The translations under genes were made by a program, and so were the position numbers. This document shows positions 26,571 through 35,800 of a DNA stretch of 64,000 nt, piece after piece. The notes below the pieces were generated by a model. The model did not search any database. It was not told the origin of the DNA and was given only the letters and a program-made list of their open reading frames with translations. Source of the stretch: Burkholderia sp. WSM2232 (GTDB lineage: Bacteria > Pseudomonadota > Gammaproteobacteria > Burkholderiales > Burkholderiaceae). The stretch is taken from NCBI RefSeq assembly GCF_000472545.1, contig NZ_AWZV01000029.1:1-64000 (forward strand), read 5' to 3'. The stretch's first letter is position 1, and each line of letters opens with the position of its first letter.

Positions 26571-27104
26571 TCACTTGGTCGATCCGACGAGGCGCAAAGC
26601 TTCCGTCTCGGCCCAAAAGTCATGTGGGAACATGGTGTCCGCTGGAATACCCACGCTCGACGCCAGTTCGGCCATCTCAATTGAGTATTCCCCATGTATG
26701 TGCCATTTGCCTGATTGCGGAAAGATGAGGTACGAGTTGGTATTCGAAACGGCGAACGTTTCCCGCTGGACCTTTCCCGGCTCCTCGTTAAGGGCAGCAA
26801 TATATTCCGGCTCGGTCATGTGCGTGTCGAGTTGGACCAGTGGGTATACGCCAAACCTTTCCACAAATAACGAAGTTCTCGCTTGCTCAAGATCGTAGAA
26901 ATAGATCGACGTATCTCCACTCAGGCGCGCCAATTCAATGACGTACGCCCAGAACCCGTTTACGAGGAACTCCAGCCAGTCGAAGTATCGTAGGGACGTG
27001 TCAGGCGAAGCTTGACCGAGCTGCCAAGAGTTCAGGCTTGTCACTCGCCCCACTAGGCGCTGGTACAACTCAGCATCCGAAACGTATCCCATATCACTGT
27101 CCAT
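26571..27104 (-). CDS. Putative CDI immunity protein (cassette 3)
   Basis: A 177-residue soluble protein, acidic and rich in aromatic residues, with no signal sequence and no recognised family. It starts 11 bp inside the end of the orphan toxin gene 27094-29952. This overlap supports its assignment as the cognate immunity protein. ATG 27104 is followed by a second in-frame Met four codons later that could also serve. Confidence 0.65.
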   Translation of the reverse strand: MDSDMGYVSDAELYQRLVGRVTSLNSWQLGQASPDTSLRYFDWLEFLVNGFWAYVIELARLSGDTSIYFYDLEQARTSLFVERFGVYPLVQLDTHMTEPEYIAALNEEPGKVQRETFAVSNTNSYLIFPQSGKWHIHGEYSIEMAELASSVGIPADTMFPHDFWAETEALRLVGSTK

Positions 27105-29952
27105 TCAATCGAATCTTGCTGACAAGAATTCCGTTGACCCGATAATCAACAGAAGGTCCACCTGTCGAACTGGCGTTGTTACGAACCGAATATTGGATGG
27201 CTCCGTTCGTGTAGACGGTTACATCATTCGCGCCGCCCTTCGGGGTCGCAGTAAATCCACCATTCAAGAGACTCTGCTCGAACTGGTCCCGAGTAGGGTC
27301 GACGGCAGAGTTCGGAATGCTCCTGCCAATTGTAGTGTTCGCCCACCCGACATTGGAACCATCTGCCGCCGTGTTTGTAGCGCTATTTGCGCCCCCCTTC
27401 GTCGTGCCATCGTTCGCACTAGTGGTTGACCCGCCGCCGGTCCCACTATCGCTCCCACTACCGGTAGAAAAGATGGCGCCAATGTTGGGCAAGGAAAACG
27501 ACGTCGGTACCGGCACGATCACGAACGTACAGCCAGCGTATGGCACGCAGACGGGAATAGGCATCCCGGCCAAGGTAAAGCCGCTGACGTGTTGTCCCTG
27601 CGAGCCGCCGCTTAGGTCATCATCGTTGTTGCTTGGGCTATCCGGTAACTGCGGCAAGTTGTTCCCGGAATCGTCCTTCGAACTGCCGGTTGCACTCGTG
27701 ACATAGCCGATTGCAGCGATCTTCGCGGGCGCAGGCAACATTGCACTACAAAAAGAACTCTGCAGACAAGCTTTGAGGATGTCAGCCGTATGTATCTCAG
27801 AGTTGTTAGTCGCTTCGTTTTCAGCCCACGTCGCTCCTGCTTGCGCATCGCCGCCTGCGAGGCCAGCGGCAACGCCGCCCGTCAGTACGGACAGTGCGGT
27901 CACGACCGCCGCCTGGCCATCGGTGAGCGGCGCGCCTGTCGGACTCATAGCCATGATCGCAAGCGGCGACAATATTGCACTAGTCGCCGCTCCGATGGCG
28001 CCACCCGTACATCCGGTGCCACTTAGCGAACTGGCAGCACAGCCCAGCACCGCATGTTCCAGTATGTTCTCGATTGAAAGAGGGCTTGTGCCATCGCCGA
28101 TAGCATAGGCGCCCGACGCTGCCATCTCCTGAATCAGCGAGTTCTGGAATGCGCCAAGCAGGCTGCCTCCCTCAATCGCTGTACGCACGCCAGCGGAAAT
28201 CCCGGCCTCGGCCAGCATCGCCAGAGCACGCGTTTCCAAGGTTGACGCGGTCGATGCAGCCGCCTGATTCACAGTGGTGCCGATCGACGGATTGACACCG
28301 GCCAGGCTGGCAAGAGAGCTAGTCGGACCTCCGACCGTTAGGGGTGCTGTGGTGAAATCGAATCCAGTGTCCGAGTTGTAAGTAATGCCGTTCGTCAGTC
28401 CTGCCGTGATACCTGCGACGGCAGCCGCTTCGAATGCGCTGCCCCAATCCAGGCTTCCGTTCACTGTCAGTTGTGAGGCAATGCTCGAGGTGAACCCGGC
28501 GAGAGCCGCCGACAGCGCGATGTTGCCCAGTCCTGCCGTCGTCGCTACCGTAGCCGCCGAGGTCGCCGTTGCAGCGGTTGCCGTTGTGCCTGCTGCAAAC
28601 GTGCTACCGGCCGTCGTGCCAAGGGTCGCCCCGATGGCGCCACTCGCTGCGCCGGCGGTCATGATCGACACGACGACAGCGAAAGCCATTCCAACAATCT
28701 CCGCAGCACCAAACCCGCCCATCGCGGTGAAGCTCGTATCGAGGTGGTCGGTCACTCTCGTCTGCGTGAAATTGGTCCCGAGTTGTTGCTGCAAACTGGA
28801 GAGCAACTGCTGCGTACCGGTCTCATCAACCGTTGCGTTGTTACCCAGCAACTGCAACGCCCCACCAATCTGGTTGAGCGTCTGCACGTTCAGATTCATG
28901 TCAGCCGCGCTCATGAAGCCGCCAGGCTGGACTTTAGTACCACTGGTCTTTTCGTAGCCGGTCGCCGCGATGTACTGCCAGATATCCCCTACATTGACCT
29001 GATTCGCCTGGTTGGTCAGCGTGCCGGTATTGACCGTCAGCGTATTCGACGCTGCAATGTTGCCCGTGTTGAGAATGCTTCCTTGCCCGTTCTCGTTGAA
29101 GTTGAGCGTGACATCCTGGCCGGTGATGTTGCCGCCCGCCGACATCGCGTTCCAGTTCCGCGGCAGATAGACCTGAGGCATGAGCGCGCTAACAGTCGGG
29201 CAAGCGACTACGCCGGTGGACAGGCAACTCGGATCGGGCACAGATTGCTGGACGTACCACAACATCGGTTCGGAAAGCGCACTGATCTGCGTTTGTGACA
29301 ACGCTTCCCCAAGCTGAAGATTGTTTTGCTTCGCATAGTCGATCGCGTTTTCATACAGGATGGCCTTTTCCTGCTCAGTGACTGACAGGTTGCGTTTGCT
29401 GTCGTAAGACAGCCCGCTAACAAAGCTGGCTTGGCCCGTCTGCTGCAGCGCTGCCTGCTGCAGCATCAGGTCTTCTGCCTGAGGGTCGTAGTAAAACAGC
29501 GTTGACGATGGCTGCAGGCTGGATGGCAGATTCGTCAGCAGGGCTTGCGGTCCCACCGCTCCGATCGCGGAGCCATCCAGCGAACCGGTAATGTATGAGG
29601 CCTTGCCCGCTACGGGCGTGGGTAGCGCCCCGCCGACGGAACGCGGCGTTGACAAGTTCAGCCCAGGCAACTGCACCTGGCTCAACGATATGACTTGCGA
29701 TGGCGCATTGACCCGTGGCGTATAGGTGTTCGCCGTAGTAATGCCGTTAATGAGCTTCTGCCCTGTCAAAGAGACGTACGTGCCGATTACGTTCCCAACG
29801 TTCCGAATTTCTCCAGTCGAGGTGATCGACAAGTTCGGCGCCTGGATCGTGGCGGCGATGTTGCCGACTGGCTGGGGCGGATCGACCGTCCCACCTGCTG
29901 TCGTGTACGCGCTGCCATAAAGCGTCGTGCACTCCGCCAGCGAGTCGCAGGC
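27094..29952 (-). pseudogene. Orphan CdiA C-terminal module with toxin (cassette 3)
   Basis: The open frame matches the C-terminal part of the full CdiA nearly line by line: LINGITTANTYTPRVNAPSQ, MLQQAALQQTGQASF and SVTEQEK, through to a pretoxin region and the motif AENEATNN (VENN-like). It then diverges into a unique toxin tail of about 220 residues ending TRDQFEQSLLNGGF...DYRVNGILVSKIRL. Homology continues upstream of the first usable codon (TTG 29832) to about 29965 but is interrupted by TAG 29953-29955 where CdiA has Trp. There is no signal, TPS domain or ATG, so it is probably not secreted as it stands. The toxin activity is unknown; the tail could be a small nuclease. Confidence 0.8.
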
Positions 29953-29963
29953 CTACACATCAT

Positions 29964-29994
29964 AATGCTCGTCCGCATCCCCACAACGAGCATT
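29964..29994. repeat. Inverted repeat at the cassette 3 breakpoint
   Basis: aatgctcgt and acgagcatt are separated by 13 bases. It lies exactly where similarity to the full-length cdiA ends. The stretch 29995-30320 holds no convincing gene, only the hairpin copy B and weak remnants. Confidence 0.7.
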
Positions 29995-30275
29995 CCGCGA
30001 TTACCCCGGACCGGTGACGACCCTGCGTGGCGCGGCGACTCGGCCATTTGCACGGCATCGCCACCGCCACACACCGGGACACAAACCCTGATCCAGCCAC
30101 CCGATTAGATTCAGAGCGCGATGCAGACTTCGAAGCACATGCACCTCAACGAGGACGTGCGCCGCGAAGTCGCAAAGAGGCTTTTTTAGCACCGTACGAT
30201 AAACACTCGACCCGACGACGAATTGCGCAAATCGGGCAACAACATCACGACGCTCCACGACGCCGCAAACGACAA

Positions 30276-30293
30276 ACCCGGCCGAAGCCGGGT
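30276..30293. repeat. GC-rich hairpin with CGAA loop, copy B
   Basis: acccggc-cgaa-gccgggt, preceded by aaacgacaa as in the other two copies. It lies just past the 3' end of the Imm8-like gene. Confidence 0.7.
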
Positions 30294-30320
30294 CAGGTCA
30301 TCGAGATCGAAGCTGATAGT

Positions 30321-30677
30321 TCAAGGTTGATAGTCCTCAAATTCCCAACCGCCGATTCGACTCAGCTTCAACGCCAAGCCATGCCAATGGTCCGCCGCGC
30401 AACTTTCCACATATCGGCTTATGGCCGACTCGATTTCAGTTAAGTCGTACTCAAACACGATCAGCATATGGCGTCCCCACACGGCCTTACGATCCGAGTA
30501 CTTGGCTTTAATCCAGTCTGGGGTGCAGACCATGATCTGAAACAGGTCGGCACCCTTTTCGTTTTCCGGGCCAATTTGCAGTTCGACCAAGAAACCGAAG
30601 CAGGCTTCGTCTTCGGGCCAGTAGGTCCGTAGCTCAACATCGGGGGAAGAAATGCCCTTTAGCTTGGCTCGCATCAT
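30321..30677 (-). CDS. Imm8-like immunity protein (cassette 2)
   Basis: A 118-residue protein resembling polymorphic-toxin immunity family Imm8: an N-terminal MRAKLKGISSPDVE, a middle FGFLVELQIGPENEKGADLF and MVCTPDWIKAKY. Its ATG overlaps the stop of the upstream toxin frame by four bases (ATGA), as expected for translational coupling of toxin and immunity. Known family role: neutralisation of a C-terminal toxin domain by binding in the cytoplasm. The toxin gene upstream is frameshifted. Confidence 0.75.
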   Translation of the reverse strand: MMRAKLKGISSPDVELRTYWPEDEACFGFLVELQIGPENEKGADLFQIMVCTPDWIKAKYSDRKAVWGRHMLIVFEYDLTEIESAISRYVESCAADHWHGLALKLSRIGGWEFEDYQP

Positions 30678-31415
30678 GGCCTCGTGATGTTCAAGTGACC
30701 ATTATTCTGCCACGCCCCGCTTGGCACACTCCGCGACTGGAAATTAGCTTGCACTCCGGTCGTAGCGTAGGAGCTATTGGGCTTCGGTGAAGGTGGACGA
30801 TACTGCCGCAGGCCGTCCGCGCTGATCAGCGTACTTCCGTCTGTCTGGGACACTCGATAACCCGGACCAACCCAATCTTGCCCAAGCACGTTCGCATCTG
30901 CGGTCGACGCTTCGCCTAATGCAAAATTGCCTTTGCCAGTAGCCGCATCACGCAACATACCAATCCGTTCTCCCGCCGTCAGACCGCCACTGTTTGTGGC
31001 TCCTCCCAATCCCCCGATCGCAGACGAGCCGGTCACATAGGTCTCGCCATTTTTCCGTCTTGACCGTGCGCCCCTGACCCAAAGCCGCCGCTTCTTTCTG
31101 CTTCTGTGCCTTGATCGCGTCCTGCGCCTTTTCTTCTTCTGTTCGATGATCGCCCGTCGAGTTGTTCAGCGATTCGTTTGCCGCTGCTGTCGCCCCGCCC
31201 TGCGCGTTCTGGCCAGCAAGTCCCGCCGTTAAACCACCCAGCAGCGTCGACGCGCCGACGATCAACGCACGTTGGTCGTTCGTCAGGTTGGCTGCGCCGC
31301 CCGCCTGCTCAACCAAGAACGGCGACACGATTGCGCTCGTGACCCCGCCAATGGCACCCCCCGCACAGCCAGTCCCCAGCGCAGCCGAGCTTGCACATCC
31401 CAGTGCCGCATATGG
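30674..31415 (-). pseudogene. Orphan CdiA-CT module with frameshift (cassette 2)
   Basis: Similarity to CdiA begins near 31415 with AALGCASSAALGTGCAGGAI, passes the VENN-like motif AANESLNN and reaches QGRTVKTEK. There a run of five A residues (31050-31054 on the minus strand) breaks the frame; six would restore it. The continuation in the next frame (NGETYVTGSSAIGG...) ends with GKGNFALGEAS, VGPGYRVS and ISADGLRQYRPPSPKP, a C-terminal toxin domain recurrent in filamentous hemagglutinins. The longer upstream frame to 31541 is not homologous. Between 31416 and 31929 there are no supported genes, only the terminator. Confidence 0.75.
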
Positions 31416-31773
31416 TTGCTCCGACGCGTCCCGCGTTCGCAACGCTCGCAATCCCAGACGCGACACGGCTTCGCCGGCACCACCGCCTGGATGCGCTCCT
31501 GCTATCCGGTTTTTGCCCCGACGTGGGTTTTCAGCCCACACCCGAAGTCACTTAAAGAGCGATGCGCACCTGGCTGGTCTCCCCGCGCGCGATGAACGAA
31601 CTTTAACCGCGCTGCGCTGGCAGGAATGTCAAGCTTTGCAAAGCGCCCAGACGGCTAACAGAACGGCGTACCCCGGCAGCCGTTTCTCCCGCTCAGGGAG
31701 AAACGCGGAAGCGCGCATGGCGTCGATTTCATCCAGCCGCTGTCGCCGGGTCTCCCCTCACCGGACGTAAAAA

Positions 31774-31793
31774 AGCCAGCCCCAGGGCTGGCT
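31774..31793 (-). terminator. Rho-independent terminator (minus strand)
   Basis: An 8-bp stem agccagcc/ggctggct with a 4-base loop, followed on the minus strand by a run of T residues. It would end transcripts coming from the cdiA/cdiI side before cassette 2. Confidence 0.75.
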
Positions 31794-31929
31794 TCGCTTT
31801 AATCAGGAACACACCGATTTTGACCGGTCAAACTTTTCGCTTCAGTGCAGGATAGGCGCGCGCCGGTTTTTGTCCGGACACCTCCGTCTCACGCCCCTCG
31901 TGCGCTATGCTGGGCCGTCATCCTCTACG

Positions 31930-32309
31930 ATGTGCCGCCTCGTGCTGATCCGTGAACAAGGCCCTACCGTCAAGCTGATTCGTGTCGAACGTGATGCCGC
32001 CTCGTCCCGCGCGCGCCAGAAGATCATCGGCTCATTCCGCCGCGACGACGGCCCCTCGCGAGCGCTGCGCGCGCAGCTCGCCGACGACGAACAGGCCGCC
32101 CTCGACCGCTGGCTCTCCGTCCAGCACGATCGCCACGAACACGCCCTGCACCGGCACACGCTCGACACTGCACACGCCCGTCTCACCGAACTCGTCGCCG
32201 CGATCGACGCCGCCGCCGAACTCATTGCCCCGGCCGAGGCCGCCGCAATCTGGCGCGACCTCAGCAACGTGGCCATACCGATCGCCGCATCTGCGGCACC
32301 CTCCTGCTC
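31930..32309 (+). other. Small hypothetical coding region, possibly broken
   Basis: ATG 31930 opens a frame reading MCRLVLIREQGPTVKLIRVE and continuing as a charged helical protein to about DLSNVAIP near 32275. Codon bias is coding-like. The frame then runs on as low-complexity sequence to 32619, overlapping the out-of-frame small ORF at 32310. This suggests a frameshifted or fused gene. No family is recognised. It is on the opposite strand to the toxin array. Confidence 0.4.
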
Positions 32310-32522
32310 ATGTCCGGCGCACTCATCCACCGCCCCGAAGTCGAGGCCGTCAAACCCGAACTTGAAGCCAGCGGCGTCGCCGCCGTGCCGAGCTGGCGTA
32401 ACGACGGCCGCTGGGAATCGTGGGTGCGCATCGGCAACATCACCAGCGGTCCTAGCGAGACCTACGCCACCCGCGACGACGCCATCGCCGCTGGCCACGC
32501 ATGGCGCGAAACTCATCAATAG
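32310..32522 (+). CDS. Hypothetical 70-residue protein, duplicated in the array
   Basis: A 70-residue ORF with HRPEVEAVKPELEASGVAAV, PSWRNDGRWESWVRIGNI and a C-terminal TRDDAIAAGHAWRE. A decayed copy lies at 25475-25718, which shows the sequence was once conserved and duplicated. There is no signal peptide and no known family. The coding potential could extend upstream in frame without an ATG, so the real start is uncertain. It and its flanks appear to travel with the immunity loci. Confidence 0.5.
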   Translation: MSGALIHRPEVEAVKPELEASGVAAVPSWRNDGRWESWVRIGNITSGPSETYATRDDAIAAGHAWRETHQ

Positions 32523-32533
32523 TAGCGCCAGAA

Positions 32534-32565
32534 ACGACAAACCCGGCCGAAGCCGGGTCTGTCGT
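32534..32565. repeat. GC-rich hairpin with CGAA loop, copy C
   Basis: acgacaaacccggc-cgaa-gccgggtctgtcgt with one internal mismatch. It is embedded in a block (about 32470-32610) that is nearly identical to 25660-25800. Confidence 0.7.
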
Positions 32566-32646
32566 CTCGCTCGCTGGCCGGGCAATAACCGGCGCAAGCC
32601 CTATCCTGCACTCGAATAAAAATCTTCGCCGGCCAAAGAAGCTAGA

Positions 32647-32871
32647 TCACTCCGGGTCTCGTGGCTTTTCACGATTCAACGCGCGCAACTCTTTCACGAA
32701 CTGATACGTAATCCCCACGAAGAAAGTGATGTAAACAGGCATGCCAGCTAGCATTGGCTTCCAGCCTGCGCCTTTAGCCAATGACACTCCTAGAACAAAC
32801 ACAATCATGGCAATAAGCGAAAGGTAGCCCTTCGCAAAGCGCCAGAAGATCAACCGCCTTTTGTCATCCAA
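32647..32871 (-). CDS. Small membrane immunity protein CdiI
   Basis: A 74-residue protein with two hydrophobic segments (YLSLIAMIVFVLGVSLA and PVYITFFVGITYQFV) joined by a short polar loop, with a basic N terminus. It starts at TTG 32871, two bases after the cdiA stop, so it is translationally coupled. An inner-membrane immunity protein is the rule for pore-forming or ionophore CdiA toxins, in contrast to the soluble immunities of cassettes 2-4. The longer frame to 32982 overlaps the cdiA coding region and is rejected. Confidence 0.7.
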   Translation of the reverse strand: MDDKRRLIFWRFAKGYLSLIAMIVFVLGVSLAKGAGWKPMLAGMPVYITFFVGITYQFVKELRALNREKPRDPE

Positions 32872-32873
32872 CG

Positions 32874-35800
32874 TTAGTGCCCCAATGCCTTTTGAATAAC
32901 ATTCTGGATCGGCCCGGCAGCGCCTTGAAGCATTTGATTCGCTATGTTGCCAAACGGGGCCGGCAAGGTTGCCTTGGCCCAAGTCCCGGCAGCAGCCAAT
33001 CCACTTCCGAGCCCGCCGGACAAGTCTGGGTTGTCTTGGCGTGTCACCGCCGCAGAACCGAATGCACCCACCCCAGCTACTCCGGCGTTATAACCGTTCG
33101 CCGCGATCTTCCCAACCTTACTCATTCCCGAAATGGCTTCGTCGGCGATTGCGAACGGATACGCCAACCCTCCGACCACACCCGCGATATACGACTTCGG
33201 GAAGTTCGGTTGGTCCGGCTGCAACCCCGTCCTGTAGCTATAAAGATCGCCGAAGTAATCATATGCACCAGCGGTCACCGCCGCCGCGATCGTTTCTGGG
33301 CCAAACAACGAAACGCCGAGCGCACCCGCGACATAAGGCGCGGCCGCGTTCATGTTACCCAGCGCCATTGTGGCATTCTGCGCCGGCGCATTGTTCAGCG
33401 TCTGGATCATCTGGTCGCTACAAGCCGGATTCGTAGCAGCGCAAACCTTCGATAGCATACCGTTCGACGGCCCAACATGCTGCGTCGCATTGTTCAGCGC
33501 TTCATTTTGCGCGGTCGTCGCTCCAGCCATCGCGTTTTGACCGGCGAGCCCGGCGAGACCGCCACCCGCCAGCGTCGCCAGTGCGGTAATTGCAGCAATC
33601 TGCCCTTGATCGAGCGGCGCTCCTGTCGGATCTATCTGGCTAATCACCCACGGCGACAGCACTGCGCTCGTCGCCCCGCCAATGGCCCCGCCCGCGCATC
33701 CTGTTCCGAGCGCCGCCGAACTCGCGCAGCCCAATGCCGCATGCGCAGCGTAATACAGCGGACTATTATTGCTGAAAAGGCCGGACGACTGATTGAACTC
33801 GTCGCCAATAAAATTGGCGCCCACAGCAGCAACGTTTGACACCAGATTATTCTTCAGCGCCTGCCCGAAGCTACCGCCATATATCGCGGTAGATACGCCC
33901 GCGCTCACCAGGGAGCGCTCGGCCACATTCATCGCCGTTTGCCCCACGTCCGCCAAAGTGATAGACGAGTCGGCATAAACGGCGCCATTGCCAACATCAC
34001 TGAAGCCGCTTGCCCCATTCAGCCCGAGACCGGCGTCAATTCCAGCGGTGAGCTCCGCGACTGCCACGGCCTTGCCAACGGAACCCCAATCCACTGAGCC
34101 TGTGGTGATCATCTGCCCGGCGATGCTGCCAATAAGTGCGCCAGCTAACGGACCCAAGTAGAACGAGGCGACGATCTCAATCGCGATGCTGAGCACCTGC
34201 CCGAATACCCCGAGCCCTCCTTCCTGGACGAACTGGGTATGCAAGTTGTCGCTCACTGCGACTTGCGAAAATGCGCTGCCGAGCTGCTGCTGGATCTGCG
34301 CCAGAATTATCTGCGTGCCGGCCTGGTCGATCGTGCCGTCCGCATTTAGCTTCTGCAGTGCACCGCCGATCTGACTGAGTGTCTGGACGTTCAGATTCAT
34401 GTTCGCCGCACTCATGAACCCGCCCGGCTGCACGGTGGTTCCCGTTTCTTCGACGTAACCGCCCTTCACCTTGCTCCAGATCTGACCAATATCAACCTGG
34501 TTCGCCTGGTTGGTCAGAGAATCTGTGTTGACCGTCAGGGTGTCTGAGGCAGTAATGCTGCCTGTATTCAGAATGCTGCCGCCACTACCCTTGCCAAAGT
34601 TGAGCGTGACGTCCTGACCGAAGATATTCCCACCCGCCGACATCGCACTCGTATCGCTCGGCAGATAGACCTGTGGCATCAGCGCCGTAATCGTGGGACA
34701 CGTAGCCGTGCCCGTCACGGTGCAAGAAGGGTCCGGAACCGTCTGCTCGACATACCACAGCATCGGCTTATCGAGCGCGTTGATCTGCGTCTGCGTCAGC
34801 GCCTCACCGAGTTGCAGATTGTTCGCTTTTGCGTAGTCGAGCGCGTTCTGATATAGGTACTTTTTTTCCTGCTCCGTAACGGACGTATTCGTCTTGCTGT
34901 CATACGTCAGCCCGTCGATAAAGCTAGCCTTGCCTGTCTGCTGCAACGCGGCCTGCTGCAGCATCAGGTCTTCTTCCTGAGGGTTGTAGTAGAACAGCGT
35001 CGAACTCGGCTGCAGGTTGGCCGGCAGTGCCGTGAGTAGATCCTGCGGCCCCAGATTGCCCAGCGCCGAGGTACCCAGCGAGTTGTCGACAAACGACGCC
35101 TTGCCAGCCACTGGCGTCGGGAGCGCGCCGCCCACTGCACGCGGCACCGAAAGGTTCAACCCCGGCAGACTCACCGGACTTAGCGAGATCACCTGCGACG
35201 GCGCATTGACGCGCGGCGTATAGGTATTGGCCGTCGTAATCCCATTGATGAGCTTCTGCCCCGTCAAAGTTACTGACGTTCCGATCACGTTGCCGACGTT
35301 CTCGATCTGACCGCTCGAGGTGATCGACAGATTCGGCGCCTGAATCGTCGCCGCGATATTGCCTACGGGCTGCGGCGGATCGATCGTGCCACCGGTGCTC
35401 GTGTAAGCGCTACCGTACAGCGCGGTACATTCAGATGGCGATCCGCACGCCCACACGTCGTGACGCTTGTCGCTACTGAACATGCCCGTTTCCTGGACCC
35501 AATGCGAGTGCCAGTAAGCGTTGAGTGTCTGAGCTTCGTTGACCACCGGTCCAGCAACCGCAATCGTCGCAGTGTTGCCGGCCGCGATGAGGCTGCCGAT
35601 GTTGGTCAGGCTACCGGCGTTGATCTGCAGGTTGTTGCCGGCGCTAATGACGGACGAACTTCCCGACTGCTGATCGACGTAGCCTTCGCAGTAACTCTCC
35701 TTGTAACCGCCAGCGGTCATACAGCCGGAATACTGCTCCTTCATGCCGTAGTTCTCGTGCACGGGAACCGGCGGTGGCAGGTTATTGGTGATCGCGCCCG

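Noticed and set aside
27193..28957. Plus-strand frames opposite orphan cassette 3
   Set aside because: They are shadows of the minus-strand cdiA-like module, which aligns with the full CdiA.
30948..31541. Whole 197-residue minus-strand frame as a real gene
   Set aside because: Only the part below about 31415 resembles CdiA, and it is frameshifted near 31050, so it was treated as a toxin pseudogene.
32647..32982. Longer 111-residue version of the cdiA-linked immunity gene
   Set aside because: Its first part is an out-of-frame read of the cdiA 3' end; the TTG at 32871 just after the cdiA stop gives the membrane protein alone.
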